Shown: positions 1-9,524 of the stretch, one piece after another | Layout of the letters: the number at the start of each line of letters is the position of its first letter | Position numbering within the stretch: the stretch's first letter is position 1 | Assembly: GCF_030690725.1 (NCBI RefSeq) | Contig: NZ_JAUYGD010000049.1 | Span: 1-56,395, forward strand | Direction: 5' to 3' | Source: Pseudomonas sp. | Lineage (GTDB): Bacteria; Pseudomonadota; Gammaproteobacteria; Pseudomonadales; Pseudomonadaceae | DNA length: 56,395 bases | Made by a program: the position numbers and the translations under genes | The notes under the pieces: model-generated | Database searches by the model: none | What the model saw: the letters and a program-made list of their open reading frames with translations, nothing else | What the model was told of the DNA's origin: nothing

Positions 1-1
1 G

Positions 2-508
2 CGCCAACATGCGCCGGGCTTTCGTTGGTTGCATGAGAGTTTTGGCACCAATTGGCGAATGTTGGAAGCTCAAGCAGTTATTGGCCGTATCCAGTTGCAG
101 CGCATGCAGGATTGGCACTCCAAGCGGTTAGCCAATGCCCAGCGTATCTGGTCGTCTGCACAAGCGTTTGCGGGGTTGCGTGTACCGGCCGTGCCGGCTG
201 AAGTCAAACATGCTGCTTACAAGTGTTATGTGTTTGTTGAGCCGGCTGCTTTGAAAACGGGTTGGGATCGTGACCGTATTCTCAATGAAATCACTGCTAG
301 AGGTGTGCCTTGTTTTTCGGGCTCTTGCTCAGAGGTGTATTTGGAGAAAGCGTTCGATCATACAGGCTGGCGTCCGGTAGATCGCTTGCCCGTTGCAAAG
401 GAGCTGGGGGAAACCAGTTTGATGTTCCTGGTTCATCCGACGCTTACAAACGCAGAAATTAATGAGACCTGTGATGTTCTGGCTCAGGTGGTGAGTGAGG
501 CTTGTTAG
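2..508 (+). CDS. DegT/DnrJ/EryC1/StrS-family sugar aminotransferase, C-terminal part
   Basis: The frame is open from base 2, so the gene starts left of the window; 168 C-terminal residues are visible. The segment reading FGTNWRMLEAQAVIGRIQL is the conserved helix of PLP-dependent nucleotide-sugar aminotransferases, where the GTN(Y/W)R motif and the following helix form part of the substrate site. The PLP-binding lysine lies upstream, outside the window. These enzymes transfer an amino group from glutamate to a keto-deoxy sugar nucleotide. Lying 35 bp before a WbpM-type dehydratase, it most likely makes an amino sugar for O-antigen. Its base composition is visibly lower in GC than the genes to the right, as is usual for O-antigen clusters. 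Family is confident; the sugar is unknown. Confidence 0.85.
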   Translation, partial: RQHAPGFRWLHESFGTNWRMLEAQAVIGRIQLQRMQDWHSKRLANAQRIWSSAQAFAGLRVPAVPAEVKHAAYKCYVFVEPAALKTGWDRDRILNEITARGVPCFSGSCSEVYLEKAFDHTGWRPVDRLPVAKELGETSLMFLVHPTLTNAEINETCDVLAQVVSEAC

Positions 509-543
509 TTCCGGCTGTCTTTTTAAAGGGTTGAGGAGTCAAT

Positions 544-2550
544 GTGTTAAGACTTGCCGAAAAGTTGCGCACTCGTCTGGTTAGTTTGCCAAGACGTCAG
601 AAGCGACTGATTCAGGTTGCCATGGACGTGGTGCTTGTCTGGAGTGCGTTGTGGTTGGCGTTTGTTGTGCGCTTGGGCGAAAGCAAGTCTATTGAGCCCC
701 TTGGCGGGCATGCCTGGTTGTTCGTGCTGGCACCGGTTATCGCCATTCCGCTGTTTATTCGCTTTGGCATGTACCGTGCGGTCATGCGCTATTTCGGCAA
801 CGATGCGCTGTTGGCTATCGGCAAGGCCGTTACGCTGTCGGCGCTATTGCTGGCGCTAGCTGTTTATTGGCATCAGGGCGCGCCCATGCTTATTCCGCGC
901 TCTATGGTGTTCAACTACTGGTGGCTGAGCCTGGTATTGCTTGGTGGGCTGCGCTTGATGATGCGCCAGTATTTTATGGGTGACTGGTTCTCTGCCGATA
1001 AACCCACCAGCCTGCAAGGTCGTGAAAGTGGTTTGCCGAAAGTGGCCATTTATGGTGCCGGCGCAGCGGGTAATCAGTTGGTTGCGGCGCTCAGGCTGGG
1101 CCGTGCTATGCGCCCGGTTGCCTTTATTGATGATGATTCAGGTATCACCAATCGCACCATTGCTGGGCTGCGGGTGTACACCTCCAAGCATATCCAACAA
1201 ATGATCGATGAAACCGGCGCCGATGAAATTCTCTTGGCGATGCCTTCTGCTTCGCGGGGGAGGCGGCGGCAAATTCTTGAGGATTTGGAAAAATTCCCGC
1301 TGCATGTACGCAGTATCCCTGGCTTTATGGATCTGGCTAGTGGTCGGGTTAAAGTCGAGGATGTTCAGGAGGTGGATATAGCCGACTTGTTAGGGCGTGA
1401 TTCCGTTCCGCCGCAGCAGGTGCTATTTGAGCGCTGTATCCGTAATCAGGTGGTGATGGTAACCGGCTCTGGTGGCTCGATTGGTGCGGAATTATGCCGG
1501 CAAATTCTGCTCAATCAGCCTGCAACGCTGTTGTTGTTCGAACACAGTGAGTTCAATCTTTATAGCATTCACAGCGAGCTTGAGGCGCGTATCACGCGTG
1601 AGTCGCTGCCGTTGCGTCTGGTACCTATCCTTGGCTCAATCCGTAATCCCGATAGGTTGTTGGATGTGATGCAGGCTTGGAAAGTGGATACGGTCTATCA
1701 CGCTGCAGCCTATAAGCATGTACCGATGGTGGAGCACAATATTGCCGAAGGAGTGCTGAATAACCTGGTGGGCACGCTGAATACTGCGCAAGCGGCGATC
1801 AGGGCTGGCGTGAGTAATTTTGTGCTGATCTCCACCGACAAGGCAGTACGTCCGACCAATGTCATGGGTAGTACCAAGCGTTTGGCCGAGATGGTGCTCC
1901 AGGCTCTTAGTCGCGAGTCGGCGCCAGTCTTGTTTGAGGATGATAAGGCGCTGCGTCAGTTGAACAAGACACGATTTACCATGGTGCGCTTTGGCAATGT
2001 ACTGGGCTCTTCCGGCTCCGTCATACCGCTGTTCCATGAACAGATTCGCAAAGGCGGCCCGGTTACGGTCACTCATCCGAATATCACTCGTTACTTTATG
2101 ACCATCCCGGAGGCGGCGCAGTTGGTGATCCAGGCTGGAGCCATGGGCAAGGGCGGGGATGTGTTTGTGCTGGATATGGGTGAACCGGTCAAAATTGCCG
2201 AGCTGGCGGAAAAAATGATTCATCTCAGTGGCCTGAGCGTACGCTCTGCCAAGAACCCTCACGGTGATATCGCTATTGAATTTACCGGTCTGCGTCCTGG
2301 CGAGAAACTCTACGAGGAACTGTTGATCGGCGATAACGTCAGCCCTACGGAGCATCCGATGATCATGCGCGCCAATGAGGAGCACCTGCCATGGGAGCAG
2401 TTCAAGGTGCGCTTGAACGAGTTGCTGGCTGCTGTTGAACGTGATGACTATGACCGCGTGCGCCAGTTGTTGCGTGAAACGGTCAGTGGTTACAAACCTG
2501 AAGGCGAGATTGTTGACTGGATACACGTGAAGCGTCGGCTGGAACCGTAG
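544..2550 (+). CDS. wbpM: WbpM-like membrane-bound nucleotide-sugar 4,6-dehydratase
   Basis: 668 residues, close to the family's usual length. The N-terminus has about four hydrophobic segments (roughly residues 24-43, 57-75, 88-107, 117-138), followed by a Rossmann-like domain with a GAGAAG loop near 170 and an extended SDR domain starting with VTGSGGSIG near residue 306. The catalytic region has S430 and M441xxxK445, the Met replacing the usual SDR Tyr as known for WbpM-type UDP-GlcNAc dehydratases. It should convert UDP-GlcNAc to the 4-keto-6-deoxy sugar feeding QuiNAc/FucNAc synthesis for O-antigen. GTG start chosen: GAGGAG lies 6 bp upstream and the nearby ATG at 542 hits a stop at once. 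It is usually the last gene of the O-antigen cluster in pseudomonads. Confidence 0.93.
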   Translation: MLRLAEKLRTRLVSLPRRQKRLIQVAMDVVLVWSALWLAFVVRLGESKSIEPLGGHAWLFVLAPVIAIPLFIRFGMYRAVMRYFGNDALLAIGKAVTLSALLLALAVYWHQGAPMLIPRSMVFNYWWLSLVLLGGLRLMMRQYFMGDWFSADKPTSLQGRESGLPKVAIYGAGAAGNQLVAALRLGRAMRPVAFIDDDSGITNRTIAGLRVYTSKHIQQMIDETGADEILLAMPSASRGRRRQILEDLEKFPLHVRSIPGFMDLASGRVKVEDVQEVDIADLLGRDSVPPQQVLFERCIRNQVVMVTGSGGSIGAELCRQILLNQPATLLLFEHSEFNLYSIHSELEARITRESLPLRLVPILGSIRNPDRLLDVMQAWKVDTVYHAAAYKHVPMVEHNIAEGVLNNLVGTLNTAQAAIRAGVSNFVLISTDKAVRPTNVMGSTKRLAEMVLQALSRESAPVLFEDDKALRQLNKTRFTMVRFGNVLGSSGSVIPLFHEQIRKGGPVTVTHPNITRYFMTIPEAAQLVIQAGAMGKGGDVFVLDMGEPVKIAELAEKMIHLSGLSVRSAKNPHGDIAIEFTGLRPGEKLYEELLIGDNVSPTEHPMIMRANEEHLPWEQFKVRLNELLAAVERDDYDRVRQLLRETVSGYKPEGEIVDWIHVKRRLEP

Positions 2551-2711
2551 GGTTGTGCCGTAAGGCCTGGTTGAGCAGGGTACGGCTGCAGGTTTTGCTG
2601 ATCGGCATCAGTGATGCACAGAGTTATTTGACAAGTGCATGGCAGCAGCTAGTTTTCAAAGCGTGGAGAGGAAATCCCACGTCGATGAAAACTAACGAAA
2701 GGATGCACTAC

Positions 2712-3035
2712 ATGCTAAAAGCCAAACTGTCTTCTCTGCTGTTCGCTGTTCTTGCTTCCATGTCCTTGGCGGTTTCTGCCGCTGAAACGCAGACCCAGCC
2801 AGCTCCTGCTGTTAAAACAGCTGAAGTGGCTCAAGTCGGTAAGGTCAATCTCAATACGGCTGATGCTGCCACTCTGCAACGTGAGTTGTTGGGGATTGGT
2901 GAGGTCAAGGCGCAGGCAATTGTTGCTTATCGTGATGAGCACGGCGACTTTGCTTCGGTGGATGAGTTGCTGGAGGTCAAGGGTATTGGCGAGGCAACGC
3001 TGGAGAAGAATCGCGACAAGTTGAGTATTAACTGA
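2712..3035 (+). CDS. ComEA-like exported helix-hairpin-helix protein
   Basis: 107 residues. Residues 1-23 form a signal peptide (hydrophobic stretch, then AVSA before AET). After a short Ala/Pro/Gln linker comes a ComEA-type domain with two helix-hairpin-helix motifs, LLGIGEVKAQAIV and LLEVKGIGEATLEKN, preceded by the usual VNLNTADAATL. ComEA proteins bind double-stranded DNA in the periplasm or at the membrane during DNA uptake; the role of the short Pseudomonas versions is not settled. ATG 2712 chosen because GAAAGG lies 9 bp upstream and the signal peptide begins directly; in-frame ATGs at 2685 and 2703 are possible. A TTGACA (2628-2633) lies upstream but its -10 is poor. Confidence 0.88.
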   Translation: MLKAKLSSLLFAVLASMSLAVSAAETQTQPAPAVKTAEVAQVGKVNLNTADAATLQRELLGIGEVKAQAIVAYRDEHGDFASVDELLEVKGIGEATLEKNRDKLSIN

Positions 3036-3055
3036 CGCGTTCAGTTGTTTTAATT

Positions 3056-3081
3056 AAGGCCGGTTATTAACCGGCCTTTTT
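3056..3081 (+). terminator. Rho-independent terminator after the ComEA-like gene
   Basis: Perfect 10-bp stem AAGGCCGGTT/AACCGGCCTT (3056-3065 and 3069-3078) with a 3-nt loop and a run of five T (3077-3081), 20 bp after the stop codon. Confidence 0.92.
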
Positions 3082-3160
3082 GCATTCTGGCGATCATGTT
3101 TTGAATACTGTGCGTGTTATGCGCTTGTAATAAGGTCAGGGATTAACAACGAGGCAATTT

Positions 3161-3532
3161 ATGTTTTGGTTGGCTGTTGCGGCAGATGGAGTGGTAGTTG
3201 TGCATCTGCTGTTTATTCTATTTGCGGTGTTGGGTGGGTTGCTGGTGTGGCATTGGCGCGGGTTGGTTTGGTTGCATGTGCCGGCGGCCTTGTGGGGTGT
3301 GTTGGTGGAGTTGATGCATTGGCCTTGTCCGCTGACGCCACTGGAGCGCAGCCTGCGTCTGGCTGCAGGGCAGGCGGGGTATAGCGGTGGTTTTGTTGAG
3401 CACTATTTGCTGCCGATCATCTACCCGGCTGGGTTGACGCCGCAGATTCAGATTGGCTTGGGGCTGTTCGTCCTGCTGCTCAATACGCTGATATATGGTG
3501 GATTGCTCTGGCAGCGCTGGCGGCGGCCGTGA
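3161..3532 (+). CDS. DUF2784 family membrane protein
   Basis: 123 residues, the usual length for DUF2784. Four hydrophobic stretches are visible (about 4-30, 33-50, 78-93 weak, 95-117). A conserved-looking WPCPLTPLE segment sits between helices 2 and 3. GAGG lies 7 bp before the ATG. No catalytic motif is evident and I know of no function for the family. It stands alone between a terminator and an SDR gene. Confidence 0.8.
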   Translation: MFWLAVAADGVVVVHLLFILFAVLGGLLVWHWRGLVWLHVPAALWGVLVELMHWPCPLTPLERSLRLAAGQAGYSGGFVEHYLLPIIYPAGLTPQIQIGLGLFVLLLNTLIYGGLLWQRWRRP

Positions 3533-3637
3533 GTTGAGCTTAGGCCGCCTTATTCAGAAGGATGATGGTGTGCAGGCAAGATAATTTCCCCGGCTACACT
3601 GGCCCCATCAATCACCGCATTACAAGGCAGCTTTCCT

Positions 3638-4444
3638 ATGCAAAATCGCATGATGATCACCGGCGCGGGTTCGGGTTTGGGGCGTGAGATTGCCCTGCGT
3701 TGGGCGCGTGAGGGCTGGCAGTTGGCGCTGTCGGATGTCAACGAGCCGGGCTTGGTGGAAACCCTGCAGATGGTTCGTGAGGCGGGTGGCGATGGTTTCA
3801 CCCAACGCTGCGACGTGCGTGATTACAGTCAGCTGACCGCGTTTGCCCAGGCCTGTGAGGAGAAGCTCGGCGGTATCGATGTGATCGTCAATAACGCTGG
3901 CGTTGCCTCCGGCGGTTTCTTCAGCGAGTTGTCGCTGGAGGATTGGGACTGGCAGATCGCGATCAACCTGATGGGCGTGGTCAAGGGCTGCAAGGCCTTC
4001 CTGCCGCTGCTGGAAAAGAGCAAAGGCAAGATCGTCAATATCGCCTCCATGGCGGCTTTGATGCAGGGCCCGGCGATGAGCAACTACAACGTGGCCAAGG
4101 CCGGTGTTGTGGCGTTGTCGGAAAGCCTGTTGATCGAGTTGAAGCTGCATGAAGTCAGCGTGCATGTGGTGTGCCCATCGTTCTTCCAGACCAACCTGCT
4201 GGACTCATTCCGCGGCCCGACGCCGGCGATGAAGGCGCAGGTTGGTAAGCTGCTGGAAAGCTCGCCGATCAGTGCGGCGGATATTGCCGATTACATCTAC
4301 CAGGAAATCGGCAAAGGCGAATTTATGATTCTGCCCCACGAGCAGGGCCGTATGGCCTGGGCGTTGAAGCAGAAGAACCCGCAATTGCTGTACAACGAAA
4401 TGACCAGCATGGCCGACAAGATGCGTGCGCCGCGCGCCAAGTGA
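3638..4444 (+). CDS. SDR-family NAD(P)-dependent oxidoreductase
   Basis: 268 residues, a complete classical short-chain dehydrogenase. The TGAGSGLG cofactor loop begins at residue 8, NNAG follows near 86, and the catalytic set is a serine near 137 with Y150xxxK154 (YNVAK). A Rossmann fold with a C-terminal substrate-binding region is expected. The substrate cannot be read from sequence. The GAGG-like spacing is weak (AAGGCAG 11 bp before ATG). Neighbours are unrelated, so context gives no pathway. Confidence 0.9.
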   Translation: MQNRMMITGAGSGLGREIALRWAREGWQLALSDVNEPGLVETLQMVREAGGDGFTQRCDVRDYSQLTAFAQACEEKLGGIDVIVNNAGVASGGFFSELSLEDWDWQIAINLMGVVKGCKAFLPLLEKSKGKIVNIASMAALMQGPAMSNYNVAKAGVVALSESLLIELKLHEVSVHVVCPSFFQTNLLDSFRGPTPAMKAQVGKLLESSPISAADIADYIYQEIGKGEFMILPHEQGRMAWALKQKNPQLLYNEMTSMADKMRAPRAK

Positions 4445-4572
4445 CAGGCCGTGGTGACGTGAGTTAGTTGATTTAAAGGTCAACTTAATCGCCGTTCGGG
4501 GTTGTCTGCGATGAGCTTGCGTTCTAAGGTTTGCGGTCATGTCGGCATGGCCGCGAAACTGATGGATTTACT

Positions 4573-5739
4573 GTGAAACCTTTCCCGCGGGCCATGCTGT
4601 TGCTGGCCCTGATCCTGGCCGCAATCAACTTGCGGCCCGGTATCACCTCCCTGGCACCGCTGATCGAGCGGATTGCCGAAGAACTGGCCTTGAGCCGCAG
4701 CCTGATCAGCCTCACTACTGCATTGCCCGTGTTGTGCATGGGTTTGTTGGCACCTTTTGCGCCGCGTTTGGCCGTGCGTCTTGGTCTCGAGCGCACCATC
4801 GCCCTGTGCATGGCGGTGATCGCAGTGGCGTTGCTGCTGCGTGCGGTGGGGCATGCCAGTGTGATTCTGATTGGCAGTGCGGTGCTGCTGGGCGCGGCCA
4901 TCGCGGTTGCCGGGCCGTTGCTGTCGGGCTTTATCAAACGGCACTTTGCCGGGCGTATGGGCAGCGTGGTGGGCTGGTATTCGCTGAGTATGGCGGTTGG
5001 TGGCGCCGGTGGTGCGGTGCTCACCATCCCGGCGACGCAGTGGCTGGGTAATGACTGGACCTACGGTCTGGCCATCTGGGCACTGCCGGCTGTAGTCGGG
5101 CTAGTGCTTTGGCTGTGCCTGCCGAACCGGGTCGAAAGCGAGAGCGAGGAGGGCGGCATGGGGCTGCCCTGGCGGCAGCCGCGTGCATGGTTGATCAGCG
5201 CATTTTTTGCCATTCAGGCCGGTTTGTTTTATGCCCTCGCCACCTGGGCTGTAGCGCGTTATCACGAAGCGGGCCTGAGCCTGATGCACAGCAACAGCCT
5301 GTTCAGTGTGTCGATGCTGATGGGCCTGCCCAGCGCATTTTTGCTGCCCTGGTTGGCGCAGCGTTTCAAGAATCGCTACCTGCTGCTGGTGGGCTGCGGG
5401 CTGTTGTCGTCGATCAGCCTGGCGATGATCACCTTCCAGCCTTCCGTGCTACCCGAGTTGTGGGCGGTGACCATCGGCTTTGGCCTGGGCGGCTCCTTTG
5501 CCTTGTCGTTGGTGCTGCCGTTGTACGAGGCGGGCTCGCCCCTGGCAGTCAGCCGCTGGACGGCGATGATGCTGTGCATGGGTTACAGCATTGCCTGTCT
5601 GACGCCGGTATTGACCGGTCTGGCGCGCGATCTTGCGGGTAACTACCAGTTGCCGTTTATGGTGCTCACCGGGCTTGCGGTGCTGATGACGCTGCTGGCC
5701 TGGATGATGCGCCGCGGCCCGAAGCGCGCCCATAACTGA
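4573..5739 (+). CDS. CynX/NimT-type MFS transporter
   Basis: 388 residues with about 12 hydrophobic segments. The opening INLRPGITSLAPLIERIAEE is characteristic of the CynX/NimT branch of the major facilitator superfamily (cyanate and 2-nitroimidazole transporters). Cytoplasmic basic loops such as APRLAVRLGLER after helix 2 and LAQRFKNR mid-protein fit the MFS pattern. GTG 4573 chosen because it gives the normal N-terminus; the upstream reading frame to 4531 is non-conserved in character, and ATG 4594 is possible. Substrate unknown. Confidence 0.85.
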   Translation: MKPFPRAMLLLALILAAINLRPGITSLAPLIERIAEELALSRSLISLTTALPVLCMGLLAPFAPRLAVRLGLERTIALCMAVIAVALLLRAVGHASVILIGSAVLLGAAIAVAGPLLSGFIKRHFAGRMGSVVGWYSLSMAVGGAGGAVLTIPATQWLGNDWTYGLAIWALPAVVGLVLWLCLPNRVESESEEGGMGLPWRQPRAWLISAFFAIQAGLFYALATWAVARYHEAGLSLMHSNSLFSVSMLMGLPSAFLLPWLAQRFKNRYLLLVGCGLLSSISLAMITFQPSVLPELWAVTIGFGLGGSFALSLVLPLYEAGSPLAVSRWTAMMLCMGYSIACLTPVLTGLARDLAGNYQLPFMVLTGLAVLMTLLAWMMRRGPKRAHN

Positions 5740-5849
5740 CGCCGGTCAGGCGTCGTTGCGGCGCTGTGCTGACGCTTATTTGGCAGCAGTTCCTTCCTTG
5801 GCCTGGGCGGCTGTGATAGAAGGCAGCCTTGATTTGCTGGAGTGCCTGC

Positions 5850-6278
5850 GTGGAGTCCGAATCCATCGTTTATGGTTGCATCCGTGACTGGCCGTCGGAC
5901 AGTCCGGCGGAAAGCCGTCTGCGTCGTGAAATCAACCGGCAGGTGCTCGATGAGCTACCGGCAGGCGATGCCTGGAGTTTTCTTGGGCGGGAGATGTTTG
6001 CCTGTTGCGAGCAGCCGGGTGACGGCCTGTACCAGACCCAGGTGATCCACTTCGGCGCCAGCTACCGCACGGTGGAGTATGAGTGGAGCCTGTGGATCAA
6101 GCAGTTCGAGGCGCTGCTCAAGCGTTTGTATTGGGCCAGCGCGGTTGTGCATCTGGAAACTGAGCTGAACGGCACGCACACCTTTCGTTGGGAGTCGGAT
6201 GGCGGCTTTCACAGTCCGCAGGAAGGTGAGTTGCGCGTGCGTTGCGCCTGGGAGCGCGAGGGCGGCCTGCGCGGGTAG
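5850..6278 (+). CDS. Conserved hypothetical protein
   Basis: 142 residues, soluble, acidic, rich in aromatic residues, with no signal peptide or membrane segment. I do not recognise a named domain. GTG 5850 is preferred: TGGAG sits 7 bp upstream, whereas the in-frame TTG at 5829 has no ribosome binding site. Its stop codon is the first three bases of a palindromic repeat (6276-6356). It stands between an MFS gene and the convergent yheU-like gene. Confidence 0.65.
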   Translation: MESESIVYGCIRDWPSDSPAESRLRREINRQVLDELPAGDAWSFLGREMFACCEQPGDGLYQTQVIHFGASYRTVEYEWSLWIKQFEALLKRLYWASAVVHLETELNGTHTFRWESDGGFHSPQEGELRVRCAWEREGGLRG

Positions 6279-6356
6279 GTTGGGTTGAGGCGCGCAGCGA
6301 CGAAGCCCAACGAACATGTCGCCTTGTTGGGCCTCGCTGCGCTCAGCACCAACCTA
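6276..6356. repeat. Palindromic intergenic repeat (TAGGTTGGG family)
   Basis: Two imperfect inverted arms: TAGGTTGGGTTGAGGCGCGC from 6276 and its counterpart ending CAGCACCAACCTA at 6356, with the core GAAGCCCAAC (6302-6311) facing GTTGGGCCTC (6326-6335). This composition (GTAGGTTGGG...GAAGCCCAAC) is typical of dispersed intergenic palindromes in Pseudomonas. It separates two convergent genes and could also act as a terminator hairpin. Confidence 0.7.
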
Positions 6357-6381
6357 CGAGGATGAGGTTACTCTGCGGCGT

Positions 6382-6621
6382 TTATTCCTCAAGCGCATCC
6401 AACCACTCTTTCGGCACATCGCGTTTCAGTGCCAGCTGGCATTGCTGGCTCTCCGCATCAAACACAATCACCGCCTGGCCTTTGCTCAGCGCGTGGCGTA
6501 CCCGTTCGATACGCGTATCCAGCGGGGTTTCATCGCCATTGTCGGTGCCGTCGCGGGTGACGAAGTCTTCGATCAGACGGGTCAGGGTGTCAGCTTCGAG
6601 CAGGTGATAAGGAATCAGCAC
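6382..6621 (-). CDS. YheU/UPF0270 family protein
   Basis: 79 residues, the typical length for UPF0270 (YheU). Recognisable family text includes MLIPYHLLEADTLTRLIEDF at the start and KGQAVIVFDAESQQCQL in the second half. The function of the family is unknown. The start is GTG, supported by GGAGG 7 bp upstream. It lies 69 bp downstream of the hybrid sensor kinase on the same strand and may be the last gene of the osmolyte operon, although its own start region allows independent expression. Confidence 0.9.
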   Translation of the reverse strand: MLIPYHLLEADTLTRLIEDFVTRDGTDNGDETPLDTRIERVRHALSKGQAVIVFDAESQQCQLALKRDVPKEWLDALEE

Positions 6622-6690
6622 GGTAGGGCCTCCAGAGCGCAGCGCGGATGCTAACGCGCGCAGCCTTGGCTGGCCATGTTTGCTGCGCCG

Positions 6691-9444
6691 TTACTGCGCG
6701 GGCGGTTCTGTCGGTTGCAGGTAGATTTCCAGGGTGCTGTACAGCTTGGCGCTGTCCAGCGGTTTGCCGAGGAAGTCATTCATTCCAGACTCGACCCCGT
6801 GCTGGCGGTGCTCATCGAGAATATGCGCGGTCAGGGCAATGATCGGCACGGCCGGCAGGTTGTGTTGACGTTCCAGGCGGCGGATCTGTCGGGTGGCTTC
6901 GAAGCCGTCCATCTCCGGCATTTCGCAGTCCATCAGGATCAGTTGCGTGGCGCTCGGGTCGCGCTGGTATTCATTGAGGGCGGCCAGGCCGTTAGTCACC
7001 AGGCGTACGTTGTAGCCGCGCTTTTTCAGAAAGCCCTGCACCACCAGCTGATTCACCGGGTTGTCTTCGGCCACCAGGATGCACGGCGTGCTGCCGGTGT
7101 CGTGGTAGGTTTTTGGCAGCGGTTTGATTTCCGCCGCTCGCGGTTCTTCGTAGAGCTCCAGCAGCGCACTGCGCAGGGCATTGATTGCCAGCGGTTGCGG
7201 CAGGCCGAGCAGGCGTAGGCCGGCGGAGCTGGGCAGTTGCTGGCATTGCTCCGGCGCGCAAAGCAGCAGCACGCGTTGCCCAGGCTGCAGCAGCGGACGC
7301 AGCGAGTCCAGCCAGTGCTGGATGCTGCCCGGCCACGGCGCCATCAGTACCAGCAGCGGCGGGGCGGCGAAATCCTCCAGGTAGCCGAGCAGGGTTTCCG
7401 GGTTCTGGCAGCGTTCGGTGCGCATGCCCCAGCGCCCGAGCAGGCGGCTCAAAGCATCCAGGCCGAGGCCATCGAGGGAGGTAAGCAGCGCGGTGCGGCC
7501 CTTGAGCAGTTCGTGCAGCGGGTCGACGGGCAGAGCATCATCCCCTTGTGGAATATCAAAGGCGAAGCGTGTGCCTTGACCCGGAGTGCTCTGCACTTCG
7601 ATGCGCCCGCCCATCATCTCCACCAGCTCTTTGCTGATCGCCAGGCCCAGACCGCTGCCGCCGTAACGACGGGTGGTGCTGGAGTCGCCCTGAGCGAAGG
7701 ATTCGAACAGCTGAGTCAGGCCTTTGTCACTGATGCCGATACCGCTGTCGCTGATGGCGAACACCAAATGCGGTTTGCCCTGGGAATCATTGCGCCGGCA
7801 GACGTTTAGCGCCACGTGGCCTTCGGCAGTGAATTTCAGGGCATTGCTGAGCAGGTTCATCAGCACCTGCTTAAGCCGCGTCGGGTCGCCCTGGGCGCGC
7901 CGTGGTACGCCACTTTCCAGGCTGACGTAGAGGCGCAGGCGCTTGTCCAGGGCTTGTCCGGTGAACAGGCTGAGGGTGTCGGAAATCAACTCTTCCAGAT
8001 CGAACTCGATATGTTCCAGGCTGAGCTTGCCGGATTCGATGCGTGCGTAATCGAGGATGTCGTTGATCACCGCCATCAGCGAACTGCCGGAGCTGGAAAT
8101 GGTGTCGACGTAGAAGCGCTGGCTGCGATCCAGCGGGGTTTCCTTGAGCAGCTGCAGCATGCCCAGCACGCCGTTGAGTGGGGTGCGGATTTCGTGGCTC
8201 ATCTTGGCCAGGAAGCGGCTCTTGGCCTGATTTTCGATTTCTGCCTGTTCGGCGGCGCGGCGCGACTGGAAGCCTTCTTCCTTGAGCAGGTTGATGCGGT
8301 CGGCCAGTCCAATGGACAGGGTGATCAGTTCGATGGTCACGCCGATCTTCACCACCGTGGCGCCGAACACGCCCAGCACTTCCAGGCCCAACGAGCCGGT
8401 GGTGGCCTGGATAAAGGCGAACAGCAGAATGGCCCAGGCCAGGGTGTAATAGGAGCCGTAACGTACGCCGCGCCGCCACACGTAGAGGCCGGTGAGGAGC
8501 AGGATCAGTGAAACCAGCGAGACGGTGACGCTGGCCAGAATATTCCAGGCAGCGAAGCCGATCAGCGGCACCGACAGCAGGCAGCCGGCACAGGCCAGCA
8601 TCAATAGGCGCAGGCCGGTGTCCAGGCGGGGGAAGTACTGCGGCGCATGCAGGAAGTGGCGGCTGAACTGGATGGCCGTTAGGCAGTGCAGGTACATCAG
8701 GATGTAGATGCTCACTGACTGGAACGCCACATGCTCGGGCAGCAGCTTGAACAGCATGCCATCGAAGCAGGCGGCCAGCAGACCGACGTTGAGGTTGTAG
8801 GCCAGGTACCAGAGGTAGGCAGATTCGCGCAGCGAGATAAACAGGAACAGGTTGTAGCAGAACATCGCAAACAGCACGCCGTAGAACGCGCCGTTGAAGC
8901 CCATAAGGTTTTCCTGGGCGGCGGCACTGGCCTGGTAGGTGCTGAAGAACAGCGGCATAAAGATTGTGCTAGTGGTCTCGACCCGCACCAGCAGGGTGCT
9001 TTCGCCGGGTGTCAGTTCAAGCGGAAACCAGAAGTTGCGCACCTGCACCGGGCGCTGGGAGAAGGCATAGCGGTCGCCGCTTTCCTGCATCTGCCACTGG
9101 CCATCGGCGCCGGCCAGAAACACCTGCAGGTGGTCGAGCAGCGGATAGTTGACTTCCAGATAGCCGGCCAGATTCTGCGCCAGGCTGTTGTTCAGGCGTA
9201 CCTTGAACCACCAGACCGAATCATTCTTGCCGAGGTTGGCGTGCTCGCCCTTCACTGGGGTAAAGCGCTCATCGCTCAGGGCGCCGACCTGCTCAATGCT
9301 CAGCTCACCCTGCGGGTCTTCCAGGTAGGCCATGGACGGGCCGAGTGACAGGCGCAGGTCGGCGTTGTCCAGCGTTGCAGGCTGCAGCGCCCACGCCGAT
9401 CCGCACAGCCAGAACAGCACCACCGCCAGCCATATCCGAGGCAT
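6691..9444 (-). CDS. 7TM-DISM hybrid sensor histidine kinase/response regulator
   Basis: 917 residues. A signal peptide (about 1-20) precedes a periplasmic 7TMR-DISMED2-type domain (about 25-180), seven hydrophobic segments (about 185-385), a short coiled coil, HisKA with H417 ([12 protein letters not shown]), HATPase with SDSGIGI and GSGLGLAIS motifs, a degenerate receiver (about 648-766) and a true receiver with D839 ([11 protein letters not shown]). The middle receiver-like domain has LMAPWPG where the phospho-acceptor Asp should be. The architecture recalls RetS/LadS-type kinases. It follows the NAGGN genes by 80 bp on the same strand, suggesting a link to osmotic signalling (inference). 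A hairpin in its leader could hide its ribosome binding site (9452-9472). Confidence 0.93.
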   Translation of the reverse strand: MPRIWLAVVLFWLCGSAWALQPATLDNADLRLSLGPSMAYLEDPQGELSIEQVGALSDERFTPVKGEHANLGKNDSVWWFKVRLNNSLAQNLAGYLEVNYPLLDHLQVFLAGADGQWQMQESGDRYAFSQRPVQVRNFWFPLELTPGESTLLVRVETTSTIFMPLFFSTYQASAAAQENLMGFNGAFYGVLFAMFCYNLFLFISLRESAYLWYLAYNLNVGLLAACFDGMLFKLLPEHVAFQSVSIYILMYLHCLTAIQFSRHFLHAPQYFPRLDTGLRLLMLACAGCLLSVPLIGFAAWNILASVTVSLVSLILLLTGLYVWRRGVRYGSYYTLAWAILLFAFIQATTGSLGLEVLGVFGATVVKIGVTIELITLSIGLADRINLLKEEGFQSRRAAEQAEIENQAKSRFLAKMSHEIRTPLNGVLGMLQLLKETPLDRSQRFYVDTISSSGSSLMAVINDILDYARIESGKLSLEHIEFDLEELISDTLSLFTGQALDKRLRLYVSLESGVPRRAQGDPTRLKQVLMNLLSNALKFTAEGHVALNVCRRNDSQGKPHLVFAISDSGIGISDKGLTQLFESFAQGDSSTTRRYGGSGLGLAISKELVEMMGGRIEVQSTPGQGTRFAFDIPQGDDALPVDPLHELLKGRTALLTSLDGLGLDALSRLLGRWGMRTERCQNPETLLGYLEDFAAPPLLVLMAPWPGSIQHWLDSLRPLLQPGQRVLLLCAPEQCQQLPSSAGLRLLGLPQPLAINALRSALLELYEEPRAAEIKPLPKTYHDTGSTPCILVAEDNPVNQLVVQGFLKKRGYNVRLVTNGLAALNEYQRDPSATQLILMDCEMPEMDGFEATRQIRRLERQHNLPAVPIIALTAHILDEHRQHGVESGMNDFLGKPLDSAKLYSTLEIYLQPTEPPAQ

Positions 9445-9451
9445 TCACCGA

Positions 9452-9472
9452 CCTCAATATTATTATTTGAGG
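9452..9472 (-). promoter_or_regulatory. AT-loop hairpin covering the ribosome binding site of the sensor kinase
   Basis: CCTCAA (9452-9457) and TTGAGG (9467-9472) pair around a 9-nt loop made only of A and T. On the transcript the GAGG that would serve as Shine-Dalgarno (7 bp before the ATG at 9444) is part of the stem. Weak AT-looped stems over a ribosome binding site can act as thermometers or gates; that role here is inference. Confidence 0.45.
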
Positions 9473-9524
9473 CCTGATCCGGCCCCGCGTCATGCCGTCA
9501 CTTTGCCCGGATGCGCGCAGCCCT

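Noticed and set aside
1636..2526. 296-codon minus-strand open frame opposite wbpM
   Set aside because: Shadow frame; no recognisable motif and the plus strand encodes a complete enzyme.
7816..9348. Plus-strand open frames opposite the hybrid kinase
   Set aside because: Gln/Ala/Val-rich shadows without start signals; the minus strand has complete kinase domains.
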